This document shows positions 51,315 through 60,474 of a DNA stretch of 64,000 nucleotides, piece after piece (position 1 is the stretch's first letter; every line of letters starts with the position of its first letter). The position numbers were made by a program, and so were the translations under genes. Location: contig JBGANR010000007.1 of the NCBI GenBank assembly GCA_044222225.1, positions 62,001 through 126,000 of the forward strand, in the 5' to 3' direction. This DNA comes from JBGANR01 sp044222225 (GTDB taxonomy: Bacteria; Actinomycetota; Actinomycetes; Mycobacteriales; Mycobacteriaceae). The notes under the pieces were generated by a model. That model was not told the origin of the DNA. It searched no databases and worked only from the letters and a program-made list of their open reading frames with translations.

Positions 51315-52991
51315 TCAGCCGGCCAGCGCCGCCTCCGCCGCCGCCCGCGCCTGCGCCGGGTCGGCCGTCGCCAGCGCGGCCGCCGCCGCGCGTCGGCAGG
51401 CGGCCAGGGACGTCTCCCCCAGCCGGGCGCCGACGGCCGAGACGGCGGTGCTCGCCGCGGAGAGCGACGTCACCCCGAGACCGACGAGGACGCAGGCCAG
51501 CAGCGGATCGGCCGCCGCCTCGCCGCAGACGCCGACCGGCTTGCCGACGGCCTGCCCCGCGGCGGCCGTCTTGCCGACGAGCGCGAGCACGGCCGGCTGC
51601 CACGGGTCGGTGAGCGCCGCGAGCTCGCTCGACATCCGATCGGCGGCCATCGTGTACTGCGTGAGGTCGTTGGTGCCGATGGACAGGAAGTCGACGTGCT
51701 CGAGGATCCGGTCGGCGAGCAGCGCGGCGGCCGGCACCTCGATCATGACGCCCGGCGTCAGCCCGCGCTCGCGCACCTTCGCCGCGAAATCGGCGGCCTC
51801 GGCGGCCGTCGCGATCATCGGGGCCATCACCCACGGCGCCCGCTCGGCACCCTCGGCGGCCTGTTCCAGGGCGTCGAGCTGACGGTCGAGGATGCCCGGA
51901 TTGCCGAAGGCGATGCGGATGCCGCGGACGCCGAGCGAGGGGTTGTCCTCGTCGGGGTGGTTGACGAAGCGCATCGGCTTGTCGGAGCCGGCGTCGAGCG
52001 TCCGGATGACCACCTTGCGGCCGGGAAAGGCGTCGACGACCTCGCGGTAGACGGCGGCCTGCTCGTCGACGCTGGGTTCGGTGTCGCGGTCGAGGAAGCT
52101 CAGCTCGGTGCGGAACAGGCCGATGCCGGCGGCCGGCGTCTCGGCGGCCTTGCGGGCGCTGGAGCCGTCCTGAACGTTGGCGAGGATGTCGACCTCGTGG
52201 CCGTCGGACGTCCGCCCCGGGCCACTCCAGCCGGCGGCCTTCGATGCCGTCTCGGCAGCGGCGGCGACGGCCGCCTCGGCGACGTCCCGGTCCGGGTCGA
52301 GCTCGATGACGCCCGTCGCCCCGTCCACGAGGACGACCGCGCCGACCGGGACCTCGTCGAGACCGTCGACGGCGACGACGCAGGGGATGCCCTTCTGCCG
52401 GGCGATGATCGCGGTGTGGCTGGTCGGGCCGCCGCGGGACGTCGCCAGCGCGAGGATGCGGGAGGCGTCGAGGCCGGCGGTGTCGGCGGGCGCGAGGTCC
52501 TCGGCGAGCAGGACGGACGGCGTCTCGGGCACGATGACGCCGGGTTCGGGCTCACCGAGCAGTTCGGCGACGATCCGGGAGCAGACGTCGCGCAGGTCGG
52601 TGACGCGCTCGGCCATCCGCTCGCCGGCCTTGACGAACATGGCGGCGAACTGGTCGGTGGCCGCCAGCGCGGCCCGCTCGGCGGAGTGGCCGGCGTCCAC
52701 GGCCTTCTTCGATGCGCGCAGCCAGCCGCGGTCGGCGGCCATCGCGGCGTTGGCGGCGAGGACCTCGGAGGCGGACCCGGTGGCCGCGGCCGCACGGGAC
52801 TTGAGACGATCGGCGACGACGGACACCGCGGACTGCAGCCGCGCGATCTCGGCCTCCCGCTGGTCGGGAGCGATCTCCCGCGGCAGGGGCGGCGCCGGAC
52901 GCGCACCCGGACGGATCACCGGGCCGTAGCCGGCCCCGGCGACCACGGGAGTTCCCTGGAATCGGCGGTGCACCGCGCTGTCGTCGGTCAT
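51315..52991 (-). CDS. ptsI: PTS enzyme I
   Basis: Phosphoenolpyruvate-protein phosphotransferase of 558 residues, the first step of the PTS: it takes phosphate from PEP and gives it to HPr. The active His192 is in SRGGPTSHTAIIAR, and the PEP-binding barrel is seen in GIGLFRTELSF and SIGTNDLTQYTMAADR. ATG 52991 has GAGGAG upstream. It is divergent from the DeoR regulator and belongs with fruK, fruA and ptsH on the other strand. Confidence 0.94.
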   Translation of the reverse strand: MTDDSAVHRRFQGTPVVAGAGYGPVIRPGARPAPPLPREIAPDQREAEIARLQSAVSVVADRLKSRAAAATGSASEVLAANAAMAADRGWLRASKKAVDAGHSAERAALAATDQFAAMFVKAGERMAERVTDLRDVCSRIVAELLGEPEPGVIVPETPSVLLAEDLAPADTAGLDASRILALATSRGGPTSHTAIIARQKGIPCVVAVDGLDEVPVGAVVLVDGATGVIELDPDRDVAEAAVAAAAETASKAAGWSGPGRTSDGHEVDILANVQDGSSARKAAETPAAGIGLFRTELSFLDRDTEPSVDEQAAVYREVVDAFPGRKVVIRTLDAGSDKPMRFVNHPDEDNPSLGVRGIRIAFGNPGILDRQLDALEQAAEGAERAPWVMAPMIATAAEAADFAAKVRERGLTPGVMIEVPAAALLADRILEHVDFLSIGTNDLTQYTMAADRMSSELAALTDPWQPAVLALVGKTAAAGQAVGKPVGVCGEAAADPLLACVLVGLGVTSLSAASTAVSAVGARLGETSLAACRRAAAAALATADPAQARAAAEAALAG

Positions 52992-53069
52992 GATTCTCCT
53001 CTCAGAATCTCCCACGATGTGGCGATCGTCTCTTCGAGCCGCAGATGTGATGCCCGCAGAGCGTCTACC

Positions 53070-53099
53070 TTGACTTTCCCACAGGAACGGGCGTAAAAC
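53070..53099 (+). promoter_or_regulatory. promoter of the deoR-fruK-fruA-ptsH genes
   Basis: -35 TTGACT (53070-53075), 18-base spacer, -10 TAAAAC (53094-53099). The start codon is at 53136. The opposite ptsI promoter must overlap this region but no clear boxes are seen for it. Confidence 0.5.
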
Positions 53100-53135
53100 A
53101 ACTGACATACATGTCCGATCGTGTGGGAGGTCACC

Positions 53136-53903
53136 GTGTACGCGGCCGAGCGGCAGGAGCGGATCACGCAACTCCTCGCGTCTGACGGACGGGTCTCCGT
53201 GGCCGATCTGGCCGTTCTCTTCGATGTCACGCCGGAGACCGCCCGCCGGGACCTGGCCGCCCTCGAACGCCGCGGCGCCGTGCTGCGCGTGCACGGCGGC
53301 GCCGTCTGCCCGTCGATCAGCACGACGATCGAGGAGGGCCTCGCCGCCCGCGCCCGGATCCACCAGCAGGAGAAGCAGCAGATCGCCGCCGCGGCGCTCT
53401 CCTACCTGCCATCCGCCGGCGGCTCGGTGCTGCTCGACGCCGGTTCGACGACCGGCCAGTTCGCCGCCGCGCTCAGCGACGCGGCGCGGCTGCGCGTCGT
53501 CACCAACTCGACCTCCATCGCCGGGCGCCTCGTCACGTCCTCGGGCATCGACATCACGCTGCTCGGCGGCCGTCTGCGCGAGGTGACGCGCGCGGCCGTC
53601 GGCCCGCAGACCATCACCGCCCTCGCCGACATCCGCGTCGACGTCGCCTTCCTCGGCACCAACGCCATCACCGTCTCCCACGGCTTCTCGACGCACGACG
53701 TCGAGGAGGCCGCCGTCAAGCGCGCGATGGCCCAGGCCGCGCGCACCGTCGTCGTCCTCGCCGATTCCTCGAAGATCGGATTGGAGTACTTCATGTCTTT
53801 CGCCACATTGGCCATGGTCGACGTCCTCGTCACGGACTCCGGGGTGCCCGAGGCCACCCGCGGCGAGCTGACCGCGGCCGGCCTGGAGGTCGTCATCGCA
53901 TGA
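53136..53903 (+). CDS. DeoR-family regulator of the fructose genes
   Basis: A 255-residue DeoR-type repressor. The winged helix is VSVADLAVLFDVTPETARRDLAALERRGAVLRVHGGA, followed by the sugar-phosphate sensing domain (LLDAGSTTGQF; TNSTSIA; FLGTNAI; DSSKIG). GTG 53136 has GGGAGG upstream. It overlaps fruK by four bases (ATGA). It probably responds to fructose-1-phosphate, the usual effector in such gene groups; that is inference. Confidence 0.9.
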   Translation: MYAAERQERITQLLASDGRVSVADLAVLFDVTPETARRDLAALERRGAVLRVHGGAVCPSISTTIEEGLAARARIHQQEKQQIAAAALSYLPSAGGSVLLDAGSTTGQFAAALSDAARLRVVTNSTSIAGRLVTSSGIDITLLGGRLREVTRAAVGPQTITALADIRVDVAFLGTNAITVSHGFSTHDVEEAAVKRAMAQAARTVVVLADSSKIGLEYFMSFATLAMVDVLVTDSGVPEATRGELTAAGLEVVIA

Positions 53904-54910
53904 TCGTGACGTTGACGGCCAACCCCAGCATCGATCGCACGATCGCCCTCGACGGCCCGCTGGCGCGCGGCGCCGTCCACCGCGCACGACGTTCGACCAC
54001 CGAGCCCGGCGGCAAGGGCGTCAACGTCGCACGCGTCGCACAGCTGGCGGGAGCACCCACGATCGCCGTGCTGCCCGCGCATCCCGCCGATCCGATCAGG
54101 GTCGGGCTCACCGGCTACGGCATCTCCTTCCGCGCCGTGGACGCGCCCGAGCCGGCCCGCACGAACGTCGCCCTCACCGAGCCGGGCGGGACCACGACGA
54201 AGATCAACGACCCCGGCCCCACGATGACGGACGCCGTCTCGGCCGGGCTGCGCGCCACGCTCGTCGAGCTGGCCCGGACGGCCCGCTGGGTCGCGCTGTG
54301 CGGCTCGCTGCCGCCCGGCGTCTCCGCCGACTGGTACGCCGACCTCGTCGCCGAGCTGCGCGGCACCGGGGCGAAGATCGCCGTCGACACCTCCGACGCG
54401 GCCCTGCGCGCCCTGGCCGACCGGTTCGACGACGCCGCGCCGGACGTCATCAAACCGAACTCCGAAGAACTCGCCCAACTGACCGGCGCCGACGCCGACG
54501 AACTGGAGCGGACGGCCGCCGCGGGCGATCTCGGCCCCACCGCGGCGGCGGCGACGATGCTCGTCGAACGCGGCGTCGGGGCCGTGCTCGCCACCCTCGG
54601 CGCCGCCGGGGCCGTCCTCGCGACGGCCGACGGCTGCTGGTTCGCGGCGCCGCCGCCGGTGACGGCGGTCAGCACCGTCGGCGCCGGCGACTCCTCGCTG
54701 GCCGGCTATCTGCTCGCCGACCTCGACGGCGCGGACGCCCCCGCCCGCCTCGCGAGGGCCGTCGCCTACGGTGCGGCGGCCGCCTCCCTGCCGGGCACGA
54801 CGCTCCCAGCTCCCGTCGACGCGCATCCCGAGCTCGTCGACGTCGCCCCCCTCCCCCGGCCCTCCCCGGCCGTCCCGTCCCCGACACCCCTGTCCCCGAC
54901 ACCCGAGTAG
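53900..54910 (+). CDS. fruK: 1-phosphofructokinase
   Basis: A PfkB-family kinase of 336 residues that makes fructose-1,6-bisphosphate from fructose-1-phosphate. NPSIDRTIAL opens the fold, GGKGVNVARVA is the substrate motif, and STVGAGDSSLAGYL carries the catalytic Asp with the anion hole. The last 25 residues are proline-rich and look disordered. ATG 53900 overlaps the regulator stop. It acts directly after the PTS transporter coded next. Confidence 0.93.
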   Translation: MIVTLTANPSIDRTIALDGPLARGAVHRARRSTTEPGGKGVNVARVAQLAGAPTIAVLPAHPADPIRVGLTGYGISFRAVDAPEPARTNVALTEPGGTTTKINDPGPTMTDAVSAGLRATLVELARTARWVALCGSLPPGVSADWYADLVAELRGTGAKIAVDTSDAALRALADRFDDAAPDVIKPNSEELAQLTGADADELERTAAAGDLGPTAAAATMLVERGVGAVLATLGAAGAVLATADGCWFAAPPPVTAVSTVGAGDSSLAGYLLADLDGADAPARLARAVAYGAAAASLPGTTLPAPVDAHPELVDVAPLPRPSPAVPSPTPLSPTPE

Positions 54911-54915
54911 GACCG

Positions 54916-56928
54916 ATGACCACCGAACCGCTCATCATCCCCGACTTGGTGGCTCTCGACGCCGATCTCGGCGCCGAACCCACCGAGGTGATCAACGCGC
55001 TCGCCGGACGCATCGCCGCCGCCGGCCGAGCCACCGACGCCGCCGGCCTCGCCGGCTCCGCGCTCGAACGCGAGGCGAAGTCCGCCACCGGCCTGCCCGG
55101 CGGCATCGCCATCCCGCACTGCCGCTCGGCGGCCGTCACGACGGCCTCGCTCGGCTTCGCGCGGCTCTCCAACAAGGTGCCGTGGGGGGCGCCCGACGGC
55201 GGCGCCGACCTCGTCTTCCTCATCGCCGCCCCGGACGGCGCGGGCAGCCAGCACATGAAGCTGCTCTCCGCGCTGGCTCGCGCGCTCGTCCGCAAGGACT
55301 TCGTCGCGTCGCTGCGCGCGGCGACCACCGAGCAGGAGATCGTCGACCTCGTCATCGACGTCGTGACCCCCAAGCCGAAGCCGAAGCCGGTCGAAAAGCC
55401 GGCGGAGGCCGCGACGGTGACCGCAGCGGCCGCCGAGGCGCCCACCGAAACGGTGCCGGCGGCCGAGCAGAAGTACCTCGTCGCCGTCACGGCCTGCCCG
55501 ACCGGCATCGCCCACACCTACATGGCCGCCGACTCGCTCGCCCTCGCAGGCGAAGAGCTCCGCATCCCCGTCAAGGTCGAGACGCAGGGCTCGTCCGGCA
55601 CGACGCCGCTCTCACCGGCCGAGATCGCCGGTGCGACGGCCGTCATCTTCGCCACGGACGTCCCGGTCAAGGGCCGCGAGCGCTTCGCGGGCAAGCCGCT
55701 CGTCGAGTCCGGCGTCAAGCGCGCCATCAACGAGCCGAAGAAGATGATCGACGAGGCCGTCGCCGTCGCGGCCGACCCGAACGGGCTGCGCGTCTCCGGC
55801 ACCGCCGGCGCCTCGTCCGGAGCCGCCAGTACGGCCGGCCTCAGCTTCGGCATGCGGCTGCGACAGGTGCTGCTCACCGGCGTCAGCTACATGATCCCGT
55901 TCGTGGCCGCCGGCGGTCTGCTCATCGCGCTCGGCTTCCTCCTCGCCGGCTACTCGATCAACGAGACCGCCAAGGACATCGTCGAGAACAACTCGCTGAC
56001 CAACCTCCCCGACGGCGGCCTCCGCTTCTACGTGGGCGCGGTGCTGTTCCAGATCGGCGGGCTCGCGTTCAGCTTCCTCGTGCCGGCGCTGTCCGGTTAC
56101 ATCGCCTTCGGCATCGCCGACCGGCCCGGCATCGCCCCCGGCTTCGCGGCCGGCGCGGTCGCCGTCGCCGTCGGCGCGGGCTTCCTCGGCGGTCTCGTCG
56201 GCGGTCTCATCGCCGGCGTCATCGCACTGAAGATCAGCCAGATCCAGGTGCCCCGCTGGCTCAAGGGCCTCATGCCGGTGGTCATCATCCCGCTGGTCAC
56301 GACACTCGTCACCGGCGGATTGATGTTCATGGTGCTCGGCCGGCCGCTCGCCGCCGTCACCAACGGCCTGCAGGAGAAGCTGAGCGGCATGACCGGCTCG
56401 TCGGTCATCATCCTCGGCGTCATCCTCGGCCTCATGATGTGCTTCGACCTCGGCGGTCCGGTCAACAAGGCGGCGTACGCGTTCGCCACCACCGGCCTCA
56501 ACGTCAACGACCCGGCCACCCTGCGCATCATGGCCGCCGTCATGGCCGCCGGCATGGTGCCGCCGCTGGCGATGGCACTGTCGACGACCATCCGTCCGGG
56601 CCTCTACACCGAGGCCGAGCGGGAGAACGGCAAGGCCGCGTGGCTGCTCGGCGCGTCCTTCATCTCCGAAGGCGCCATCCCGTTCGCCGCGGCCGATCCG
56701 CTGCGCGTCATCGTCTCGATGATGGCCGGCGGCGCCGTCACCGGCGGCATGGTCATGGCGTTTGGCAGCGAGCTGCGCGCCCCGCACGGCGGCATCTTCG
56801 TGTTCTTCGCGATGTCGGGCGTCGGGGGCTTCCTCGCCGCGCTGGCCGTCGGCACGGTCGTCGCCGCGCTGGCCGTCACCGCCGCCAAGCAGTTCTCCAC
56901 CAAGCAGCCGGAGCCCGTCGCCGCCTGA
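54916..56928 (+). CDS. fruA: fructose PTS transporter, fused IIA-IIB-IIC
   Basis: A 670-residue membrane transporter with all PTS domains in one chain. Domain IIA has the phosphorylated His68 (GIAIPHCRS), IIB has Cys194 (VTACPTGIAHTYMA), and IIC covers about residues 320-660 with about ten hydrophobic segments. A proline and lysine-rich linker joins IIA to IIB (residues 151-185). It imports fructose as fructose-1-phosphate. ATG 54916 is six bases after the fruK stop. Confidence 0.95.
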   Translation: MTTEPLIIPDLVALDADLGAEPTEVINALAGRIAAAGRATDAAGLAGSALEREAKSATGLPGGIAIPHCRSAAVTTASLGFARLSNKVPWGAPDGGADLVFLIAAPDGAGSQHMKLLSALARALVRKDFVASLRAATTEQEIVDLVIDVVTPKPKPKPVEKPAEAATVTAAAAEAPTETVPAAEQKYLVAVTACPTGIAHTYMAADSLALAGEELRIPVKVETQGSSGTTPLSPAEIAGATAVIFATDVPVKGRERFAGKPLVESGVKRAINEPKKMIDEAVAVAADPNGLRVSGTAGASSGAASTAGLSFGMRLRQVLLTGVSYMIPFVAAGGLLIALGFLLAGYSINETAKDIVENNSLTNLPDGGLRFYVGAVLFQIGGLAFSFLVPALSGYIAFGIADRPGIAPGFAAGAVAVAVGAGFLGGLVGGLIAGVIALKISQIQVPRWLKGLMPVVIIPLVTTLVTGGLMFMVLGRPLAAVTNGLQEKLSGMTGSSVIILGVILGLMMCFDLGGPVNKAAYAFATTGLNVNDPATLRIMAAVMAAGMVPPLAMALSTTIRPGLYTEAERENGKAAWLLGASFISEGAIPFAAADPLRVIVSMMAGGAVTGGMVMAFGSELRAPHGGIFVFFAMSGVGGFLAALAVGTVVAALAVTAAKQFSTKQPEPVAA

Positions 56929-56990
56929 AACCCCCGCGGCGACGCCGCGCACCGGACAAGATCAACCGAACCCACCAAAAGGAGAGCCCC

Positions 56991-57251
56991 ATGCCGTCCA
57001 TCATCGTCAAGGTCGGATCCGCCGTCGGCCTGCACGCCCGCCCCGCCGCGATCATCGCCGAGAAGGCCGCAGAGTTCGACGCCGAGGTGACCCTCGAATA
57101 CGACGACAGCGGCGAGGTCGACGCGGCGTCGTCGCTCATGATCATGACGCTCGGCGCGGAGAACGGCGCCGAGGTGACCGTGGCCAGCGACGACGAGGCC
57201 GCGATGAACGCGATCGCCGAGCTCATCGCCAAGGACCTCGACGCGGTCTAG
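56991..57251 (+). CDS. ptsH: phosphocarrier protein HPr
   Basis: An 86-residue HPr. The active His15 lies in GLHARPAA, and Ser47/Ser48 in AASSLMIM match the regulatory serine region. AAAAGGAG is 7 bases upstream of ATG 56991. It carries phosphate from enzyme I (ptsI) to FruA. Last gene of the plus-strand fructose group. Confidence 0.95.
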   Translation: MPSIIVKVGSAVGLHARPAAIIAEKAAEFDAEVTLEYDDSGEVDAASSLMIMTLGAENGAEVTVASDDEAAMNAIAELIAKDLDAV

Positions 57252-57318
57252 GTCATAACGCCGCAATCGGGCCGCCATCCGCACCGGGTGGCGGCCCGAT
57301 TCGCATCGGCGTCGCGTG

Positions 57319-57401
57319 GACCTCCCCGGATGTCCGGCTGAGCGGCCTGCCGAGGAGATTATTGTCACGGCGCCTCGCTCAGACGGACATCCGGGGAGGT
57401 C
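57319..57401. repeat. convergent-end palindrome (25-bp arms), related core
   Basis: Arms 57319-57343 and 57377-57401 (start gacctccccggatgtccg) pair at 24 of 25 positions. The inner part (ATTGTC ... CGCTCAGACG) resembles the core of copy A at 4460-4480, though the outer arms differ. It lies between ptsH and the convergent metallo-beta-lactamase gene, whose stop codon starts at the end of the right arm. Confidence 0.8.
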
Positions 57402-58248
57402 ATCGGCGCAGGTACGCCAACTGGGTCCGGACGCTCATCTTGGCTGCCGGCCACAACGACCGATCGACGTCGGCGTAGACGTGCTCGACGATCTTCTTCG
57501 GCCGCGCCTGCTCCGCCGTCACACCGAGCTCGTCGAGCGCGCGCTCGATCTGGGCGAGCCGGTCGAGCCGGTGGGTGCGGTACGCCCGCGCGACCGGCAG
57601 GACGTCCGGATGGTCCGGGCCGTGCGCCGGCAGCAGCGTGATCGGCCGCGCCCCGGCGCCCGTCGATTCCACCCCGTCGCCGGGCGATTCGGCCCGTTTG
57701 ATGATCCGGTCCAGCGAGCCGAGGTAGTCGCGCAACGTGCCGTCGGTCGGGTCGAGCACCGTCGTGCCGCGGCCGAGGATCGTGTCGCCCGTCAGCAGCC
57801 TGCGGCGGCCGTCCGAGGTCGTGACCATCAGCGATACCGAATCGCCGGTGTGGCCCGGGGTGTGCAGCACCTCGATCGTCAGCGACCCGACCTCGATCCG
57901 CTCACCGTCGGTGAGCGGCGGGGCGCCGACGCAGAACTCCGCCGACCAGGCCCGGAACGCCACGCCGGGCAGCCGTTCCGACAGCCGCCGGACACCTCCG
58001 GTGTGGTCGCCGTGCCGGTGCGTCGTGAGCACCAGCTCGACGCCCGGTACCCGCCCGAGCCGGCGCAGATGCGCTTTCGGCTTCTTCGGCCCCGCGTCCA
58101 CGACGACGGCCGGCTCACCGGGACCGCCGCGCAGGACGTAGCTGTTGGTCCCGTCGAGCTCCATCAGCCCCGGGTTCGCGCAGAGCAGCACCGAGACGAC
58201 GTCGTCGATGGCGCGGAACCGTTCGTAGGCCGGATGCGTCACAGTCAC
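57400..58248 (-). CDS. metallo-beta-lactamase-fold hydrolase (Rv3677c-like)
   Basis: A 282-residue MBL-fold enzyme. The metal motif THRHGDHTGG, the HTPGHTGDSVSL and GDTILGRG motifs, and the late LLPAHGPD His are present. It is of the type related to LACTB2-like RNases and thioester hydrolases. GTG 58248 starts MTVTHPAYERF. It follows crp in M. tuberculosis; here the fructose PTS lies between the two. Substrate is unknown. Confidence 0.85.
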   Translation of the reverse strand: MTVTHPAYERFRAIDDVVSVLLCANPGLMELDGTNSYVLRGGPGEPAVVVDAGPKKPKAHLRRLGRVPGVELVLTTHRHGDHTGGVRRLSERLPGVAFRAWSAEFCVGAPPLTDGERIEVGSLTIEVLHTPGHTGDSVSLMVTTSDGRRRLLTGDTILGRGTTVLDPTDGTLRDYLGSLDRIIKRAESPGDGVESTGAGARPITLLPAHGPDHPDVLPVARAYRTHRLDRLAQIERALDELGVTAEQARPKKIVEHVYADVDRSLWPAAKMSVRTQLAYLRR

Positions 58249-58360
58249 GCCGTCAGCCTAGACCCCGGCCCGACGCGCCCGGGTTCGTCCGAATCACCCC
58301 GCCGAGCGTCGCCCCGGGGGATGCTGACGGCACCCGCACGACGCACGAGAGGACCACCCC

Positions 58361-59272
58361 GTGACCAGCACCGTCGCCCCGTTCCCCACCGGCGAGCAGT
58401 ACGAGATCGCCCACGACGACCGGCGCGCCGTCGTCGTGCAGATCGGCGCCGCCCTGCGCGCGTACAGCGTGGCGGGCCGGGACGTCGTCCGCGGTTTCGC
58501 GGCCGACGAGCCGATCACCAAGGGCCGCGGCCAGCACCTGCTGCCGTGGCCGAACCGGCTGCGCGACGGCCGGTACACCTTCGACGGCACGGCGACGCAG
58601 CTGCCGATCAACGAGGTGGCCAACAACAACGCGAGCCACGGCCTGACCCGCTGGCTGTCGTGGGAACTCGTCGAGCACACGGCGGCGTCCGTCCGGCAGC
58701 GGGTCGTGCTGCGGCCGCAGCCCGGCTGGTCGTGGATCCTCGAGGCGTCCATCACGCACAGCGTCGGCCCGGACGGTCTCACCGTCGACGTCGAGGCCGT
58801 CAACCATTCGTCGACGCCGTGCCCGTTCGGCTACGGCGCACACCCGTTCTTCACCGTCGGCGAGGAGACGATCGACGACGTCGAGCTGCGCGTGCCCGGC
58901 GCCCGGATCCTCGATCTCGACGACCGCAGCCTGCCGGTGGCCGTCCGGGACGTCGCCGCGGCCGAGGACCTGCAGGACGGCGGCCTCCTCGGCGACCGGC
59001 GCTTCGACCACGCCTTCACCGGCTTGAGCACCGAGGACGGCCGCTGGCGCGCCGAACTGCGCCGGGGCGAGCGCGTCGCGAGCGTCTGGGCGGACGGCGT
59101 CTTCGGCTGGGCGCAGGTCTTCACCGGCGGCCCGGCGCGGGACATCGGCGTCGCCATCGAACCCATGACGTGCGGCCCCGACGCCTTCAACCCCGGCGCC
59201 ACCCACGACGACCTCATCGTCCTGGACCCCGGCGAACGCTTCGCCGGCAGCTGGGGCATCGAGGGCCGTTGA
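58361..59272 (+). CDS. aldose 1-epimerase-like protein
   Basis: A 303-residue mutarotase-fold protein. ASHGLTRWLSWEL carries a His of the active site, YGAHPFFTVG the catalytic His, and IEPMTCGPDAFN the catalytic Glu. These match the GalM/YihR-type epimerases that interconvert alpha and beta anomers of sugars. GTG 58361 is the start. Its stop overlaps the thioesterase start by one base (TGATG), so the pair is coupled. Confidence 0.88.
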   Translation: MTSTVAPFPTGEQYEIAHDDRRAVVVQIGAALRAYSVAGRDVVRGFAADEPITKGRGQHLLPWPNRLRDGRYTFDGTATQLPINEVANNNASHGLTRWLSWELVEHTAASVRQRVVLRPQPGWSWILEASITHSVGPDGLTVDVEAVNHSSTPCPFGYGAHPFFTVGEETIDDVELRVPGARILDLDDRSLPVAVRDVAAAEDLQDGGLLGDRRFDHAFTGLSTEDGRWRAELRRGERVASVWADGVFGWAQVFTGGPARDIGVAIEPMTCGPDAFNPGATHDDLIVLDPGERFAGSWGIEGR

Positions 59273-59673
59273 TGGAGGTGTACACCCACCGCGTCCGCTA
59301 TCACGAGGTCGACGGGCAGGGTTACCTCTTCAACGCCCGCTACCTCGAGCTCACCGACGTCGCGATGACCGAGCTGCTGCGGCACCTCGGCTACGACTAC
59401 GCCGAGCTCGTCGCCGGCGACTTCGATCCGACCGTCGTGCAGGCCGAGCTGCGCTTCCGCCACCCGGCCCGCTTCGACGACCTCGTCCGCGCCGACGTCA
59501 CGTGCACCCACATCGGCACGACGAGCTTCCGCCTGCACACCGCCCTGACCACCGACGAACGCCCCATCGCCGACATCGACCTCGCCTACGTCAACGTCGA
59601 CTCGAAGGCCGAGACCCCGCGTCCGCTGTCGGAGGAGATGAAACGGGCGCTGTCGACCGTCCGCGCGACGTGA
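59272..59673 (+). CDS. acyl-CoA thioesterase, 4HBT (hotdog) fold
   Basis: A 133-residue hotdog-fold thioesterase of the YbgC/FadM group. The motif VRYHEVDGQGYLFNARYLE holds the active-site Asp region, and the helix MTELLRHLGYDYAEL follows. It hydrolyses acyl-CoA esters. ATG 59272 overlaps the mutarotase stop by one base. The pairing of a mutarotase with a thioesterase has no obvious joint pathway. Confidence 0.85.
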   Translation: MEVYTHRVRYHEVDGQGYLFNARYLELTDVAMTELLRHLGYDYAELVAGDFDPTVVQAELRFRHPARFDDLVRADVTCTHIGTTSFRLHTALTTDERPIADIDLAYVNVDSKAETPRPLSEEMKRALSTVRAT

Positions 59674-59677
59674 AGCC

Positions 59678-59752
59678 GGATCCAAACTGCGTCTACAGCG
59701 GGCGACGACCCCGTATTCCGGTTATCGACGCCTGTAGACGCAGTTCGGATCC
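59678..59752. repeat. convergent-end palindrome (21-bp arms)
   Basis: Arms 59678-59698 and 59732-59752 (start ggatccaaactgcgtctaca) pair at 20 of 21 positions. It lies between the convergent thioesterase and ridA genes; the ridA stop begins two bases beyond the right arm. Confidence 0.8.
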
Positions 59753-59753
59753 G

Positions 59754-60221
59754 TCAGACGACCTCGACGAGAAGCTCGACCTCGACGGGGGCGCCGAGCG
59801 GCAGTTCGGCGACGCCGACGGCCGAGCGCGCATGGACGCCCGCCTCGCCGAACACCTCGCCGAGGAAGTTCGACGCGCCGTTGACGACGCCCGGCTGCCC
59901 GGTGAACCCGGGGGCGCTGGCCACGAAGCCGACGACCTTGACCACCCGCACGACGTTGTCGATGCCGACGAGCGCGTGGATCGCGGCGAGCGCGTTGAGC
60001 GCGCACAGCCGGGCGGCCTCGGCGGCCTGCTCCGGACGCACGACGCCCTCGGCGCCGTCGGCGACCTTGCCGTGCACCGTCAGCTTGCCGCCGGCGATGG
60101 GCAGCTGGCCCGACGTGTAGACGTGATTCCCCGACCGCGTGGCCGGGGTGTAGCTGGCCAGCGGCGCGACGACCGCGGGCAGTTCGATGCCGAGTTCAGC
60201 GAGACGCTCCGACCACGCCAT
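59754..60221 (-). CDS. RidA-family protein
   Basis: A 155-residue YjgF/YER057c/UK114 protein (counterpart of Rv3678c). The family core SYTPATRSGNHVYTSGQLPI and ARSAVGVAELPLGAPVEVEL are present, but the length and the first part (WSERLAELGIELPAVVAPLA) fit the longer RidA-like subgroup. The conserved Arg for 2-iminobutanoate binding is at the AHARSAVGV-type position. ATG 60221 is two bases after the DUF4177 stop. Confidence 0.9.
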   Translation of the reverse strand: MAWSERLAELGIELPAVVAPLASYTPATRSGNHVYTSGQLPIAGGKLTVHGKVADGAEGVVRPEQAAEAARLCALNALAAIHALVGIDNVVRVVKVVGFVASAPGFTGQPGVVNGASNFLGEVFGEAGVHARSAVGVAELPLGAPVEVELLVEVV

Positions 60222-60223
60222 AT

Positions 60224-60385
60224 CTACTTCGCCCGCTTCAGGTAGGCGACGTGCTGCTGGCCCGTCGGTCCGTTCAGGACGCTGACCAGCTCCCAGCCGT
60301 CGGCACCCCACTGGTCGAGGATCTGCTTCGTCGCGTGCGTCAACAGGGGAATCGTCGCGTACTCCCACACCGTGTTCTCAGCCAT
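60224..60385 (-). CDS. DUF4177 small protein (Rv3678A-like)
   Basis: A 53-residue protein starting MAENTVWEYATIPLLTHA. The core WGADGWELVSVLNGP is the DUF4177 signature. It lies directly before ridA on the minus strand, like Rv3678A in M. tuberculosis. Its function is not known. Good translational context from ATG 60385; no strong ribosome site seen. Confidence 0.85.
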   Translation of the reverse strand: MAENTVWEYATIPLLTHATKQILDQWGADGWELVSVLNGPTGQQHVAYLKRAK

Positions 60386-60474
60386 AGCGCAAACCCTAGA
60401 TCAGCGCGGGGGACTGCGGCCCGCCGATGGGCATCCACCTCCGCCCACGTCACCCGACGGCTATCGTCGTCCAG

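Noticed and set aside
60427..60474. ATG 60427 as start of the first ArsA-like gene
   Set aside because: It adds residues unlike the family and has no ribosome site; GTG 60475 is better, though not certain.
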